From NCBI RefSeq assembly GCF_009905375.1, contig NC_133652.1, positions 15,984,850-16,048,849 on the forward strand: 64,000 nucleotides of DNA, given 5' to 3'. Positions 21,713 through 33,240 of this stretch are shown here, piece after piece; the first letter of the stretch is position 1; each line of letters opens with the position of its first letter. A model generated the notes under the pieces. That model made no database searches. It was not told where the DNA came from and saw only the letters and a program-made list of their open reading frames with translations. A program made the translations under genes and the position numbers. Origin of the DNA: Apium graveolens. Taxonomy: Eukaryota > Streptophyta > Magnoliopsida > Apiales > Apiaceae.

Positions 21713-24361
21713 CTCATGCGATGCATTGGTATGGGTTTATCCATCCCTCTTTTAAGCTCCTTGGCAATCCTAGAATGGAAAATCTCCACGGCCGAGGCAT
21801 CCCAACGCACTTTGGAGAGGTCATATCCTTACAAGGTGTAGTCCATATACTTGCACACGTATACACCGCAATTTGAGTAGTTATCTTGTTTAGGCATTGT
21901 ATCCCAAACATGAACTAACGACTCTTCACTTGGGATATTTTGATTCTTGCCAAGCTAACGAAGGATATTTCCAAGAAATCCAATCTGACATACAACATGA
22001 AACAACATCACTTGACGAAAGTATTAAGGAAAGACTTGAAAATTATGATATAAGTTGAGGTCGAGGAACTAGTACTGCGTACTCTTCTTCGTCAGGATAT
22101 TTAGCGTTGTAGTTCATAGGATCAAGCACCATTACGCCCCATTCCTTCACAGAAAATACCATCAATATCCAATTATTTCGGTTCATATTTGCAGGAACAA
22201 ATATGTAGTCTAGCTTGTTAATTGGTGGACCTATCCCATAACTCCCCCAAGTAACAAAAAAAATGCATGGTATTTGCAGATTAAGGTTTGAGTACTCCAC
22301 CTCCTTTGCCAACTCCATAAAAAGTGGATCCATAAAGTAGTAAGAAGGCATCCTCGGATACACCCCCGCTGCAACTATGGCTTCCTCACGATCACGTAAC
22401 AACCATGACAAGAAACAGTTTATAACACAATAGTTGTAAAATTAGAAAATTTTAGAATGAAATAAAAACAACATAAATGAAAGAAGGGTTAAAGATTGTA
22501 CCATGTAAGCATATATGATCATGTCATTTAGCCATCTTTTGGGTTGCAAACTCTGCATAACACTTGTGTCCAAAGTCCACATAAGATAGTGTATAATAGG
22601 AGCCCTCACAGGGAGACCTCCCCATCCCCAATCCCTCATAATAGCCTCCATTATCTCCCTCTTTAGCCTCTTATTTATCTCTCATTTCTCTTCCACATGG
22701 CGGCAGACATCCATCTACTCGTCCTTAAAAAGAAGATGACACCGAAACAAATAGAGGTGCCTGTGTAGGGGCCTATGACACCTGATGAGACGGCTGTGTC
22801 ATGTCAATGATATCTTCCTCCCGACTATCTCCAACTGTAGGACTCATTGCCTCGGGAGATAGATGAACATGCTAGAACAATGAAGCCGTATATGCCGGAC
22901 CTCTAACAGTCTGTATAAATCGATAATACTGCTTCACAAACATGGGGGCAATCCTCCCAAACTCCTGTTGATACTCAGGGAGTATGCTGGTATCAATAAG
23001 CTACAAACATGCCAACCTCTTTTGTATCTGTATAAACATTTGTGGAATATAATCACATACTACTATAATGCAAGCGAGAACAAGATTAAATACTATGTGA
23101 GTACATGGGAAACGATTATAAAAAAAACTTACAATGTCAAATGCCTGAGAATTATTAAACAACTCCCTGGTGCTGTACTATGGCTCTGGCACTGGCCGTG
23201 GCTTCCCCACACGCATCCATGCAATGTCTCAGTACCACTTCATATAGCCAGTGCCATCAACTCAGTATGACTGCTGAACACTACAACCTCCGAGTGATGA
23301 CTAAACCGAGACCACTCACCAATCTCAGCAAACCATATAGCGCCAATCATAGGGACTAAACGGAATCATAGGCATCCTATACTCTGTCATGGTAACCAGT
23401 GATCGTGGGATACCCTGTCTCAACCCAAACTGTCTCATCACCATATCAGAATGCTGATACTCAACAATATCATAACATAGTACTGGAACCCTGGAAAAAC
23501 CAAAGAAACGAGCCACCCAATCCTCAGCAGATATGTCATGATCCCCATCTGAATCCCAATCTACATCTGAATCTAAATCCTCCTCCACCTTGTGAAAGTG
23601 GGCATACGACATCCATGCCACAATATCACCTGCAACTACATTAAACTCGCTTCCATAATGTGGCAAATTATGATGAGGCATCAATCTACTATCATGCCTA
23701 CCAGTACCCCGTTTCCTCTTAGCCGCAACAACAATCCCAATCCATAGCATAATCAAGAACATCCTCGACCTGCCCCTTACCCTTAACCTCTTTCACCTCC
23801 CTCCCCTTATTTCCCCTAACCTCATTCCTCTCCACCTCCTTCCCCTTCCCATTCTCCACCTTTTCCCCCTTTTTCCCCTTAGGCTCCTCCCCGACCTCTT
23901 CCTCCTCCTCCTCCTCAGCAACCACCTTCACCTTCTATTCAGTCAGCGGATCAAACCAATGTCTAGAAAAGTACCCCACGATAATCTCTAGAATATCGCC
24001 AACTATCGGTCGTCTAGCAATTGGTAAACCCAAGATATAGCCAATATCCTCGAGAGTCACTGTCATCTCCCCTTTTCTTATGAAAAAGGTGTTGGTCTCG
24101 GGACGTCACCTCTCCACAAGTGCCGTGACAAGCCTCACATCATTCTGCAACACCACAACCGGATTTGCAAACACACCATAACCAATGCTATGCAACAAGT
24201 CCTTCTGAGCATCAGACAACACCCAATTACGCATGTTTCTGTTCCCACAATAACACTACAAAGGACCCCTCTCATGCCCTCCCAAACATCCGAACTCACA
24301 TGATAATAGTTATCAAAGATAACAGTATGACAAACTGGACCCGTTATTATGTTATCCATCC
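21713..24361 (-). pseudogene. Plant mobile domain (PMD) - C48/Ulp1-like protease fusion gene, decayed
   Basis: Reading on the minus strand from about 24361, the N-terminal PMD half appears as MRNWVLSDAQKDLLHSIGYG, VTALVER and the block RPETNTF...GEMTVTLEDIGYILGLPI; VER is followed by TGA where the family has Trp. A Glu/Lys-rich insert (23931-23719) is followed by the PMD C-terminal half (FFGFSRVPVLCYDIVEYQ and RQFGLRQGIPRSL, then GYMKWY and DIAWMRVGKPRPVPEP). After further coding DNA comes a C48 cysteine-protease domain: KRWLNDMIIYAYM (22500s), LDYIFVPANMNRNNWILMVF (22200s), and PKQDNYSNCGVYVCKYMDY with the nucleophile Cys at 21868-21870. The usual HW of the catalytic triad reads NW (codon 22172-22174). 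Several stops and frameshifts break the frame, and its last codons lie beyond the solo LTR at 16986 downward. PMD proteins are transposon-associated and some were domesticated for silencing; C48 enzymes cleave SUMO-like modifiers. One gene is likely because the order and strand are continuous, but two adjacent genes remain possible. Confidence 0.82.
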
Positions 24362-24827
24362 TGAAATAATAAACATACAACTCAACATTAGATACTTCAA
24401 TAACACATCCAATCATGTATAAAGCCGAAAAATATAACAAAATAAAAAAACAATTCTGCTAAAATATGCAAACTTTTTTGACATTACTACATTACATAAC
24501 TTTAAACCATTGTTGCTTAATCCGAGTTGACCACAAATAATTGGGGAAATCAAATAACTGGGGAAATCAACCATTACTATATTACAAACAAGGATTACGA
24601 CACAAAGAACTTCCACATTCAATCACATATACATAATTCATATATAAACTGAATTCAACCAAATATACATAATTTTAATTCAAAAATATAAGGCATACAA
24701 ATAAAAAATATATGTATAATCAACCAACTATCAACAAATCAAATGCAAATAACCTCATGACATATGTAATCGAACAAGTAATCGATTAAATATACAATGA
24801 ATCGTCAATTGCATAATTTGCATCAAG

Positions 24828-24846
24828 AACCCTAACCCTAACCCTA
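24828..24846. promoter_or_regulatory. Telobox-like (AACCCTAA) tract upstream of the PMD-C48 gene
   Basis: Three tandem CCCTAA units occur about 470 bases upstream of the PMD start, in the region expected to hold the promoter or 5' UTR of the minus-strand gene. Teloboxes occur in plant promoters and recruit MYB-type and Polycomb-linked factors; function here is not shown. Confidence 0.4.
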
Positions 24847-25205
24847 CAACCTGAAAAAAGCAGAAAAATGATTATAAAACGAGCCTTAATGCAATTGGTG
24901 TAGAGAAATCAAAGTGGAAGTGATGAACAACAAAAATCGGTCCTAAATCCCCCTATAATCTCCTACAAATCACCCCATGTTGAATTTTACTTTTGATTTG
25001 TAACAATAATTGTTAAACGGTTGTCGAAACCTGTTTATTCAGTTCTCTAGACCTTCCGCGCTTTTTTTACGCGAAAATAAATTAAGGGTAAAAAGGTAAT
25101 TGCTCTTTTCGCAGATATTTTACGCGGAAGAACTAGAACTTTTTTCCTTTCCGCACATATTATGCGCGGACCAGGTAATTTATTTTTAAAAATCCTGGTC
25201 GTTGT

Positions 25206-25271
25206 CAACGGCCAGGAAATAGTGTGTTGGATAAACGTTCCCTAACACATGATTGTCAGAGAACATGACTC
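25206..25271. repeat. Right terminal inverted repeat of the Mutator-like element
   Basis: It contains GTGTGTTGGATAAACGTTCCC, the inverted partner of the left repeat, and ends CATGACTC immediately before the target duplication ATGTCAACC. Confidence 0.85.
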
Positions 25272-25293
25272 ATGTCAACCAAGGGTAAAAATA

Positions 25294-26895
25294 GCCATTT
25301 TAATGTCTATGAAATCACCATTTTGCCCTTTTATTTAGAAAAATTATAAAAATGCCATTCTTACAAATTTTTTTTTAAAAATAATTAGAATTGGTGTATC
25401 CAATAGGAATCAAACCCATTACCTCCTACTCACAAATTTTATGTCACTATTATTATGCTACATAACTTTTTGAGTGTAAATTAACATTTTTATTAGATGG
25501 CCATCCCCTCTTTTTTATCAAATTTTATTTTTATTACTTTAACTTTTGAGTGAATAAAATGTTAGTTTATATTATTTATGTTAGTTTTATTCTAAAATTT
25601 CAAAAATGCCACCACTTTGTTATATAAGAAAAAATATATTGAAATTTTATTGATATCAAGAATCGAACTTGTGACTGAATTTTATCTTAGAACTATGATG
25701 TTATATTGAATTCTGATTTTATTTTAAACATTTTAATTTTTCTTTTTAATTTTAACTTATGAGTAAATAAATTGATATTTTATACAATTATATAGCTGCA
25801 ATTTAAATTTTATAGTTAGACAAACACACACGCACTTATCAATTATGTTGTAATTTTTATAATATATATATTTATTTTATAAAATTAAATATTTTTATAA
25901 TTTTTTTGGATTTGTTTTTAAAAAAATCATATTTTCGTTTAATTCAGTTTGACTTGTGTGCTTAACGAGTCAAAATTATTCATTTTAATTCGGGAGTACT
26001 TGGAATGATTATTCGTATAAAAAAATCAAATATATTAAAAAGTTAATTTTCAAAACTAATTCATTGGGCCATCTTCGAGAGCCATTTTAATAGATGTGAA
26101 ATCACGATTCTGCCCTTTTATGTTGAAAAATGATAAAAATGCCATCCTTACACATTTTTTGTTAAAAATAAGTAGAATTTGTGTATCCAATAAGAATCGA
26201 ACCCCTTTACCTCCTACTCACAAATTTCATGTCATAACCATCATGCTACATAATTTTTTGAGTGCAAATCAAAATTTTTATCAGATAAGTAACACCTTCT
26301 CCTTTTATCAAATTCTATTTTTATTATTTTAACTTTTGAGTGAATAAAATATTGGTTTATATTATTTACGTGACTCCACTTTTTTAATTTTTATAGTTTT
26401 ATTCTAAAATTTCAAAAATGTCACCACTTTGTTATTTAAGCAAAAAAATGTATTGAAATTGTGTTGGTAACCTATGACTGAATTTTATCTGAGAACCATG
26501 GTGCTATAATGAATTTTGATTTATTTTAATACTTTTGTTAAAAAAATTAATTTTCTCCTTTTTTAATTTTAATTTTTGAGTGAATAAAATGATAGTTTAT
26601 ACAATTATATAGTTGTTATTTAAAATTTGTAGTTAGACACACACACATATAATTATATATATCAATTATGTTGTAATTGTTATGATAAATATATTCTATA
26701 AAATTAAACATTTTTTATACTTTTTTTGGATAAGTTTTCAAAAATCATAATTTCGTTTTATTTAGTTTGACTTGTGTCCTTATCGAGTCAAAAGTATTCG
26801 GTTTAATCCGGGAGTACTTGAAATGAGTACTCGGATAAAAAAATCAAATATATTAAAAATTTAACTTTAAAAACTAATTCATTAGGAAATCTCCA
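25294..26895. repeat. Tandem duplication, unit about 787 bp
   Basis: Two head-to-tail copies (25294-26080 and 26081-about 26895) both start GCCATTTTAAT and both end with CAAATATATTAAAAA followed by AACTAATTCATT. Copies differ by many substitutions and small indels, so the duplication is not recent. Each copy has the tRNA-like string CCAATAGGAATC/CCAATAAGAATC-AAACCC, but no complete tRNA. No coding frame is supported. Confidence 0.85.
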
Positions 26896-26934
26896 AGCAT
26901 TCCTCTATTTTTAAATAACTTTATCTTCAAATTT

Positions 26935-27330
26935 CACCTTTTTTTTGAAAGAATGCCCAAAATACACCACTTTCCACCTTCAACTGCCCAAAATGCCCAG
27001 ATGCGCGCGAACCGCCCAAAATACCCACGAAATACGCTTTTCAGGGATGCGTATTCAGCCATTTAAATTTTAACAAAGAATACGTATGTTGAACATGCGT
27101 ATTCACTTTTGATTTTACAAAGAATACGCATGTTCAACATATGTATTCACAAAAAACAAAAAGTGAATACGCATGTTGAACATGCGCATTCTTTGTTAAA
27201 ATTTTAAAAACTAATTTCGCATCCCCCACATGCGTATTCAGTGGGTAAAAAAGGCGGAACATCCCGCCAATAGGTATTTCAGGCGGATTTTTTAAAATGG
27301 TGTGCATTTTGGTGCAATTTTACTTATATT
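26935..27330. repeat. Foldback repeat with nested GAATACGCATG palindromes
   Basis: The centre (27064-27225) holds three blocks of the self-complementary type GAATACGCATGTTCAACATGCGTATTC. The outer pair also forms arms of about 50 bases, from TTTTAACAAAGAATACG to CATTCTTTGTTAAAA. Looser inverse similarity extends outward, from AAAATACACCAC near 26950 to GGTGTGCATTTTG near 27300. The region is non-coding and is probably a foldback or MULE-type non-autonomous element. Confidence 0.6.
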
Positions 27331-28535
27331 ACCATTTCATCTCCAATCATTCCTTCAAATTTTACTCTAGATCTACCTTATCAATATGTACAATAATTAA
27401 ATAATTACCTTATCAATATGTATAATAATTAAATAATTTTAAAATACACATAGAGTTATACATGATATAGAAAAGTGAGAGGCTTTATTATAAAATTAAT
27501 ATCTTCATATCTACACTGTAACTCCAAATTTGGAGTTGCACAATGCTTTCATTTATTTATAAAAATAGGGTAATGCATCGTTAGAGCCACATAACTTCAT
27601 ATATAGAGTAAGAAATGAAGTAACATGACATATAAAGATGTGATTGGAGATGCCCTTGGTATATATATGTATCATATAAAAAAATCACATATTACTCTAA
27701 AGATGAAACCAACCGAAACAATATATGTTACTCTTATTTTTATCATTATTGTATACATACTTCTAGATAACAGAAAAAATATTAATTATAATTCATTACA
27801 GAGGTAAAAATATTAATTTTGTACAAAATTGGGCATATAAAGATTACACAGCGAGATGAGTGAGTAAATTTTGTAAGACTCCTAAATAATGAGGTAATTG
27901 TGTTGGTTCAATTCTTTTTTACCTTCTATTCATTTTAGACTTCTCAATGTTTAATCCGAGTAGATACGAGTTTGATCCTAGCTACACTTAAAATCGAGTT
28001 TTATTTGACTAATGTAAAATCAGCTCGTGAATAAGCTCAATTATGTGTACCCGATCGATATCTGGGCTAAAACGTTCGAGTTTTAGAATAATAATTTGGA
28101 TTAGTCGGGCAGTGACACAGAAAAATAAAATACTAAAAATGATTTAATATAAATAATATATTAAATGTAGTGCATTTTATTATTTGTTATTAAGTATATT
28201 TCTAAAATAAGAAAATTAGTGCTGAAAGTTTTATTAAAATAAATAAAATTCATTTTTACACCCTCATTTTGAAAAATTTATTTTTTATCATGATATTTTT
28301 CTTAGTGTACTTCATTTGTTGTTATCTTCAAAGTGAGAATGTCAGTTTTTTATTAGTTCTAAAATGTTTTACAGATTATTAATTTACCCGCCATTTTTCC
28401 AATTTAGTTCATTCATCTCATATGTATAAATCCACAAAGTCAATCTAAGTGTTAACAATTGAGAAGTGAGACGAATTAGCAACGAATCTGCTCTATTTTT
28501 TTCACTCTTCATTTTTTTAATCTCAACAACACAAA
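27331..28535. other. AT-rich intergenic DNA
   Basis: No gene is visible. A block with CGAGTTTGATC and AGCTCGTGAATAAGCTC at about 27955-28085 resembles the repeat at 421-650. Confidence 0.4.
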
Positions 28536-29122
28536 TAGGGATGAGCATTAACGCCGACCCTCCTGACCCGATCGATCCCCGCCCTGTTTGGGTCGGGGAT
28601 TCCGAGAAGTTTTTGGGAACGGGCTGGGGAACGAGGAAGATTTTATAAATTTCGGGGATCGGGCGGAGTCTAGGATTAGGGTCTTTGCGCCTCATTTCCC
28701 CTACCCCGGTTATATGTGTATATATATACTAACATATTTATGTATTATATTAAATTAATTATTTTAAAAAATATTAAAAAAATATTATTTAATTCTTAAA
28801 ATAATCTACAATTTTGTGGATCAATTTTTAAAATTATAATTTAAAATATTTTTCTGGTTTTTAATTTGTCATTTCTTTATATTGTAAATCAATTTTAATA
28901 TGCTTTGATCTTAAAAATATGAGATATCACTAATGTTTTGTATAATACGAATTAGTAGATTGTTTTTTAAAAGGAAAACATATTAAAATAAAAAATTATT
29001 ATCCCTAGGGATTACCCGTTCGGGTGAGGATTGGAAATGAATAGAATATATGTTCGGGGTGTGGGGGTGGGTTTGGAGATTAAATAGCACTTCACCCCGA
29101 AGTGACCAGATGCATATTCCTA
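28536..29122. mobile_element. Non-autonomous hAT-like element
   Basis: The ends TAGGGATGAGCATT (28536) and ATGCATATTCCTA (ending 29122) are imperfect inverted repeats. The flanking 8-mers AACACAAA and CAAACAAA agree at six of eight positions, consistent with an old 8-bp hAT target duplication. Inside are the GC-rich strings GATCCCCGCCC and TTCGGGGTG common in such repeats. It is 587 bp long. Open frames on both strands over the GC-rich part have no recognisable domain. Confidence 0.5.
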
Positions 29123-29993
29123 CAAACAAACTACAAGTTTTTTGTTATACTAATATAGTTTTAGTTTTTTTAGTAATTAGGTTTATATACCTTAAACTAA
29201 GTATCTAATCTCAAAATTATCGGGATGAGTGAGAATCGAACTTTACAACAAAAATAAGCTTTAATCACTTAAATTATCTGTTTGTACGAAAAGAAAAAAC
29301 AAGACAATACAGTGATTACCTTTATGTCATCTCATTTTCATTTTTATTGCATATTTATTTATTTAAATTTTTACGAAATATAATTAAATTTATATAAAAT
29401 TATTATTCATTATTACATAATTGTTGTATTATTATAAAATAAAGTTAAAATAATTATTTACCTTATTCAAAAATTAATTTCTTAGTAGGCGCAAATTCGT
29501 TCAAGATTATATCTCGATATAAATACAGGCCTGTGTCTCACACGACTTTTTACGCTACTTTCTATCATAATAAGTTATATTTTGTATTTAAATAATTAGA
29601 ACTAATACTCCGCATAACATATTTTAACTTTAATGGCGTAAAAGTATTTCGAATTGCTTTCCAGAAAGTCTCGTCGGCCATTAAAATGGAGAAAGTATGT
29701 TGTGTATTATAATTCTGACCAAATTTTAAAATAATTTGTTACTATTGGCATTGTGGTGCCACACCTACTCGATTATATATTAGGAGACGAAAGTGATTTG
29801 ATCTATATAAAATATATGTATGTATATTTGAAAGCAAGAGTTGTGAATGTATTGATTAATACATGAAAGGACATACATAACTGCTAGTAGAGACTTTATC
29901 CACATAACTAAGTTTCTTACGACGGTCCACTATTATATTGGATAATTAATAGATTTAAGTTATGAATAATGGCTGAATAATGGATGGTCATAT
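29123..29993. other. AT-rich intergenic DNA
   Basis: No gene is visible. A tRNA-like string, GAGAATCGAAC, near 29230 is too short to call. Confidence 0.4.
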
Positions 29994-29998
29994 AATGA

Positions 29999-31550
29999 TG
30001 TTAGTGTTTGTGCCCTAGAGACAACACTATGATATTTTAGTTTAAGACATTTGGATAATTAATATTTATAACTATTAATTATTCTTTTTATAATTTATTA
30101 ATTCTTAATTTACTGCGATATAAATGTTAGATTAATAAATATCCTTGGAATATGATATGAATTCTATACCTTTAAGTACTTGACTTAGAAATGAGATTAT
30201 GAGAATAATATAAATATTCCTAAAGGTCCCTAGTCAAGTATTATTATTAAGGGACAATAATAATGTATTAAGACTGGTGTGTTTGTTGACTGATGATCAC
30301 ATCTCATTGATCATAGGTATTGTGATACTAAAGTAAAAAACACAGGCATATGTATATGTACATGGTGCTGAACAGACCCAATATGAGATTCTACATGTAT
30401 GTTGTATCATAAGTAATTCAGTGTGATAATGATGTAATGGTCTTTAGACTTGAAATCATTATATTTTAATACGAGAATTAATGTACTTTGATTACATTAA
30501 AAGTTACCTTTGACCGGGTAATGATAAAAGTGTATATCGGGTATATTATGAATCGTATGAGAAATATGAATGATCTAGAAAGAATTTGACCCTCCTAATT
30601 TTAGGAGTGATATTATTGGCCTCTTGTGTGAGCTAGACTATGAAATGCGTGGCCACACTCAAATGTTGATTTGATATGATAGTCTATTCATTGATCAAGG
30701 AAACCTGGATTAAACATTGATGAGGATGACACATTACTTGTCTCTAGTTTAATCTATAATATTTGGTTAAAGGGAATATATTACATTGTACATTATTCAC
30801 GAAAGGTTTAATCGATCACCGATTCAATTATTATTACCTGGGTATCAATGATGTATTACTAGATATCGCTCATTGTTTACGATTTTATATTAGATTTAAA
30901 ATTCGTTGCCAACGTAATAATAACCTATAGGGTCACACACAAAGAATGATTGAAAGATTATTTAATTTAAATTGGATTTATATTAAATTAAAGTAGTTCG
31001 AATTATTTATAATATTAATTAAGTATGACTTAATTAACTAGATAAATAATGATATTCGAATTTACTAATATCAATTACGAAATTCAGTTGTTAAATAATT
31101 AAGTGTGACATAATTATTATACAAATATGAATTTCGAATTAATAATAACTCCTAATTAGTTAAAAGTTATAATTCTTTTTCTACTCTCTATATAATATCT
31201 TTTGTGTGGCTGATTTTGTGTGAAAGACTTTTCCTAAAATTCTAGCCACCAAGAGAGAAGATGGAGAGAGTAAGAGAAAACGAGTTTGTGCTAGTACGCA
31301 TCCAATCCTTGAGTTCAAGTATTCGTGTGGATACCGATGGAGCGTAGATCGCGAGAGCAGGATGCGTGGTGATTGGACAATCTTTGGATCTCCATTATTC
31401 AACCAATTTGTAAAGCTTCTTAAGGTAAATAATCTGATCTACGAATTAAATATATGTTTTCGCATGGATCATGCGGTGGGTTTCGAAAATTCTGGTTTGT
31501 CATGTTTTTAATTACTATTTCCGTTGCGTTCATGTGCTCGAAACCCTTCA
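29999..31550 (+). repeat. 5' LTR of the Copia element at 29999-42329
   Basis: 1552 bp, TG..CA, aligned with 40774-42329. By my count about 20 of the first 300 bases differ. A 73-codon frame on its minus strand recurs in the other LTR (83 codons) and is LTR sequence, not a gene. Confidence 0.92.
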
Positions 31551-31563
31551 ATGACATCAAAGC
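31551..31563 (+). other. Degenerate methionine-type primer-binding site
   Basis: ATGACATCAAAGC directly follows the 5' LTR. It matches the common plant Copia site TGGTATCAGAGC with three changes, most being G-to-A, as expected from cytosine deamination. Confidence 0.7.
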
Positions 31564-32780
31564 TACTTGCGAAAAGTGTTTAATTCGTTAATGTGTTTAC
31601 TGGTTTTATGATGACAACATGTATACAATATTCCATGACTATTATGTACGCGATTTTGTATATTTTGCATGTTGTTATGTTTATATATGCGTATGTATGT
31701 ATATGTTTTGGATATATGATATTCATGAGAGTTGTATAATCATATGCTGATTATATAATCTGTATATATACTGATATATACATGTTTTGTGTTTGTTCTT
31801 ATTATAAGAATCGTATTTGATACGATTCTGAATCAGATGTAGCAGATTTGCTGAAATCTGGGTCTGGTGTCCGATTTTGGTGAACGAATACGCTATTTCA
31901 TATGGAATCGAGCGTCTGAACGAAACTGATAGCTAAAGCTATGATCGACTGGTCTGTAAGGCGTTTGACGTCGTTTAGGCCCTGTAATCTGCGATTTAAT
32001 GATATCAGATTTAATTTCGAATTTTCTGATTTTTGCCATATTTGATTTTTATGATTAGATCATGATGGGTATGATATGTTAAGATCATATTATGTGTTTT
32101 AACATGTTCTTATGTGTTAATTGAGCATGGTGGATGGTTATGGCTTATGACCTTAGGTTAATGGTTTTATTTTTTTAAATACGGCTTGTATGTCGTTTAA
32201 TCTTGTAATTATTAAATCTCGAATATAACTCGAGTTCTTCTTGTAAGTTCATTAGATTAGTTTTTATATTTCATTCTTGTAATGTACATGAAGACATGAA
32301 GATTTAGAGATCAAGGAAGGGTAATCTCACATGGAGGCCATCCAAGGAAGCAATACAAGAAAGAAGACATGTAATAGTTAGCTTGTATTTTTTTATTCAC
32401 CTTAGATTGACCTAGATCTTTGTCATTAGCTTTATGAAGATCACATAGGAAAAAGCCATAACCAACCACGTTTATTTATTGCACCTTACATATATATGAG
32501 CATATGATGAATGTATGTGTAGAGTAGTTTATAAAGATGCATGCTTAATTAGATTCAGGATGTATGTATTAGATACGACACCCATGCCATGCTTTCTAAA
32601 CAAGATAAAATCTGTAACGACTCAAGATTTTAAAATGAACAAACGATTATGAGATTCTCGTGTTTATGAAACACGGAATAAAATAAAAAATTTCTTTATT
32701 TCTGACATGGGGCGATTTTGTCAAAAGCGAGTTCATTGAACTTGTAAGGTTGTGGGTTTTAAGCGAGACCGTTGTGACTC
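31564..32780 (+). other. Leader region of the Copia element
   Basis: This is the non-coding stretch between primer site and gag. It contains a purine-rich passage near 32290-32375 (TGAAGACATGAAGATTTAGAG) typical of long Copia leaders. No gene is visible. Confidence 0.5.
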
Positions 32781-33240
32781 CCTCACTACCTGGAAATCAA
32801 ACCATTGACGAATATATGTACCTTGATATTTTGGGTTTCAAGAATGGTCTAGAGATTCAACTTAATATGATCAAACAATCTTTAAAGAACTTCTATTCTT
32901 AGTTTGTTAATAACAAAGGAATGGGATAGATAGAACACTCACTGAGTTGTTAAGCATGTTTAGAACTGCTGAAAATAACACGGTAAAGGCATGAATTATG
33001 TCCAAATTGATGATGTACACATGGAATGAAAATGGGAAAGGAAAGTGGACAGACAAGTTGAATATTTGATCTTATTCGGTGCCAAACCAAAGTCCAATCC
33101 TAAAGGGCTTTTGAAGCTTGATAGTGGTGTTGCTAAAGGAGATGATTGTCACTTCTGTGGAAATAACTAGATGATTGGAAGTTAAATTGTCGAGCTTGTT
33201 TGGAAGATCTAAAGAAGAAGCCCAACAATGGTCAAACTTC
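32781..33240 (+). pseudogene. Copia gag remnant (element at 29999-42329)
   Basis: The translation in shifting frames gives short gag-like pieces (RTLTELLSMFRTAENN, then a possible zinc-knuckle start DDCHFCGNN). Stops interrupt every few dozen codons. The position between leader and the Helitron insertion supports the gag call more than the sequence itself does. Confidence 0.55.

Larger units (their letters stand above)
15886..25271. mobile_element. Mutator-like element carrying a PMD-C48 gene, with a nested solo LTR
   Basis: The element is 9386 bp, or about 4.7 kb without the inserted solo LTR. The ends are inverted repeats of about 66 bp (15886-15951 and 25206-25271) sharing the core CGTTTATCCAACACA and GGCCGTTG. 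They are flanked by a perfect 9-bp duplication, ATGTCAACC (15877-15885 and 25272-25280), the length made by Mutator-family transposases. Subterminal parts on both sides are rich in CCGCGG and GCGCATAATAT palindromes. The cargo is a decayed minus-strand PMD-C48 gene; no MURA-type transposase domain is recognisable. Related known classes are the Arabidopsis KI-MULEs, which carry Ulp1-like genes, and elements carrying plant mobile domains. Confidence 0.88.

Noticed and set aside
23399..23644. Plus-strand frame opposite the PMD region
   Set aside because: It is the antisense shadow of the PMD-C48 coding sequence.
28384..28695. 103-codon minus-strand open frame and its plus-strand shadow
   Set aside because: It overlaps the GC-rich interior of the hAT-like element, whose repeats give Pro/Arg-rich translations without a domain.
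31181..31402. 73-codon minus-strand open frame also present at 41960-42211
   Set aside because: It occurs in both LTRs of one Copia element, so it is LTR sequence; no protein family matches.
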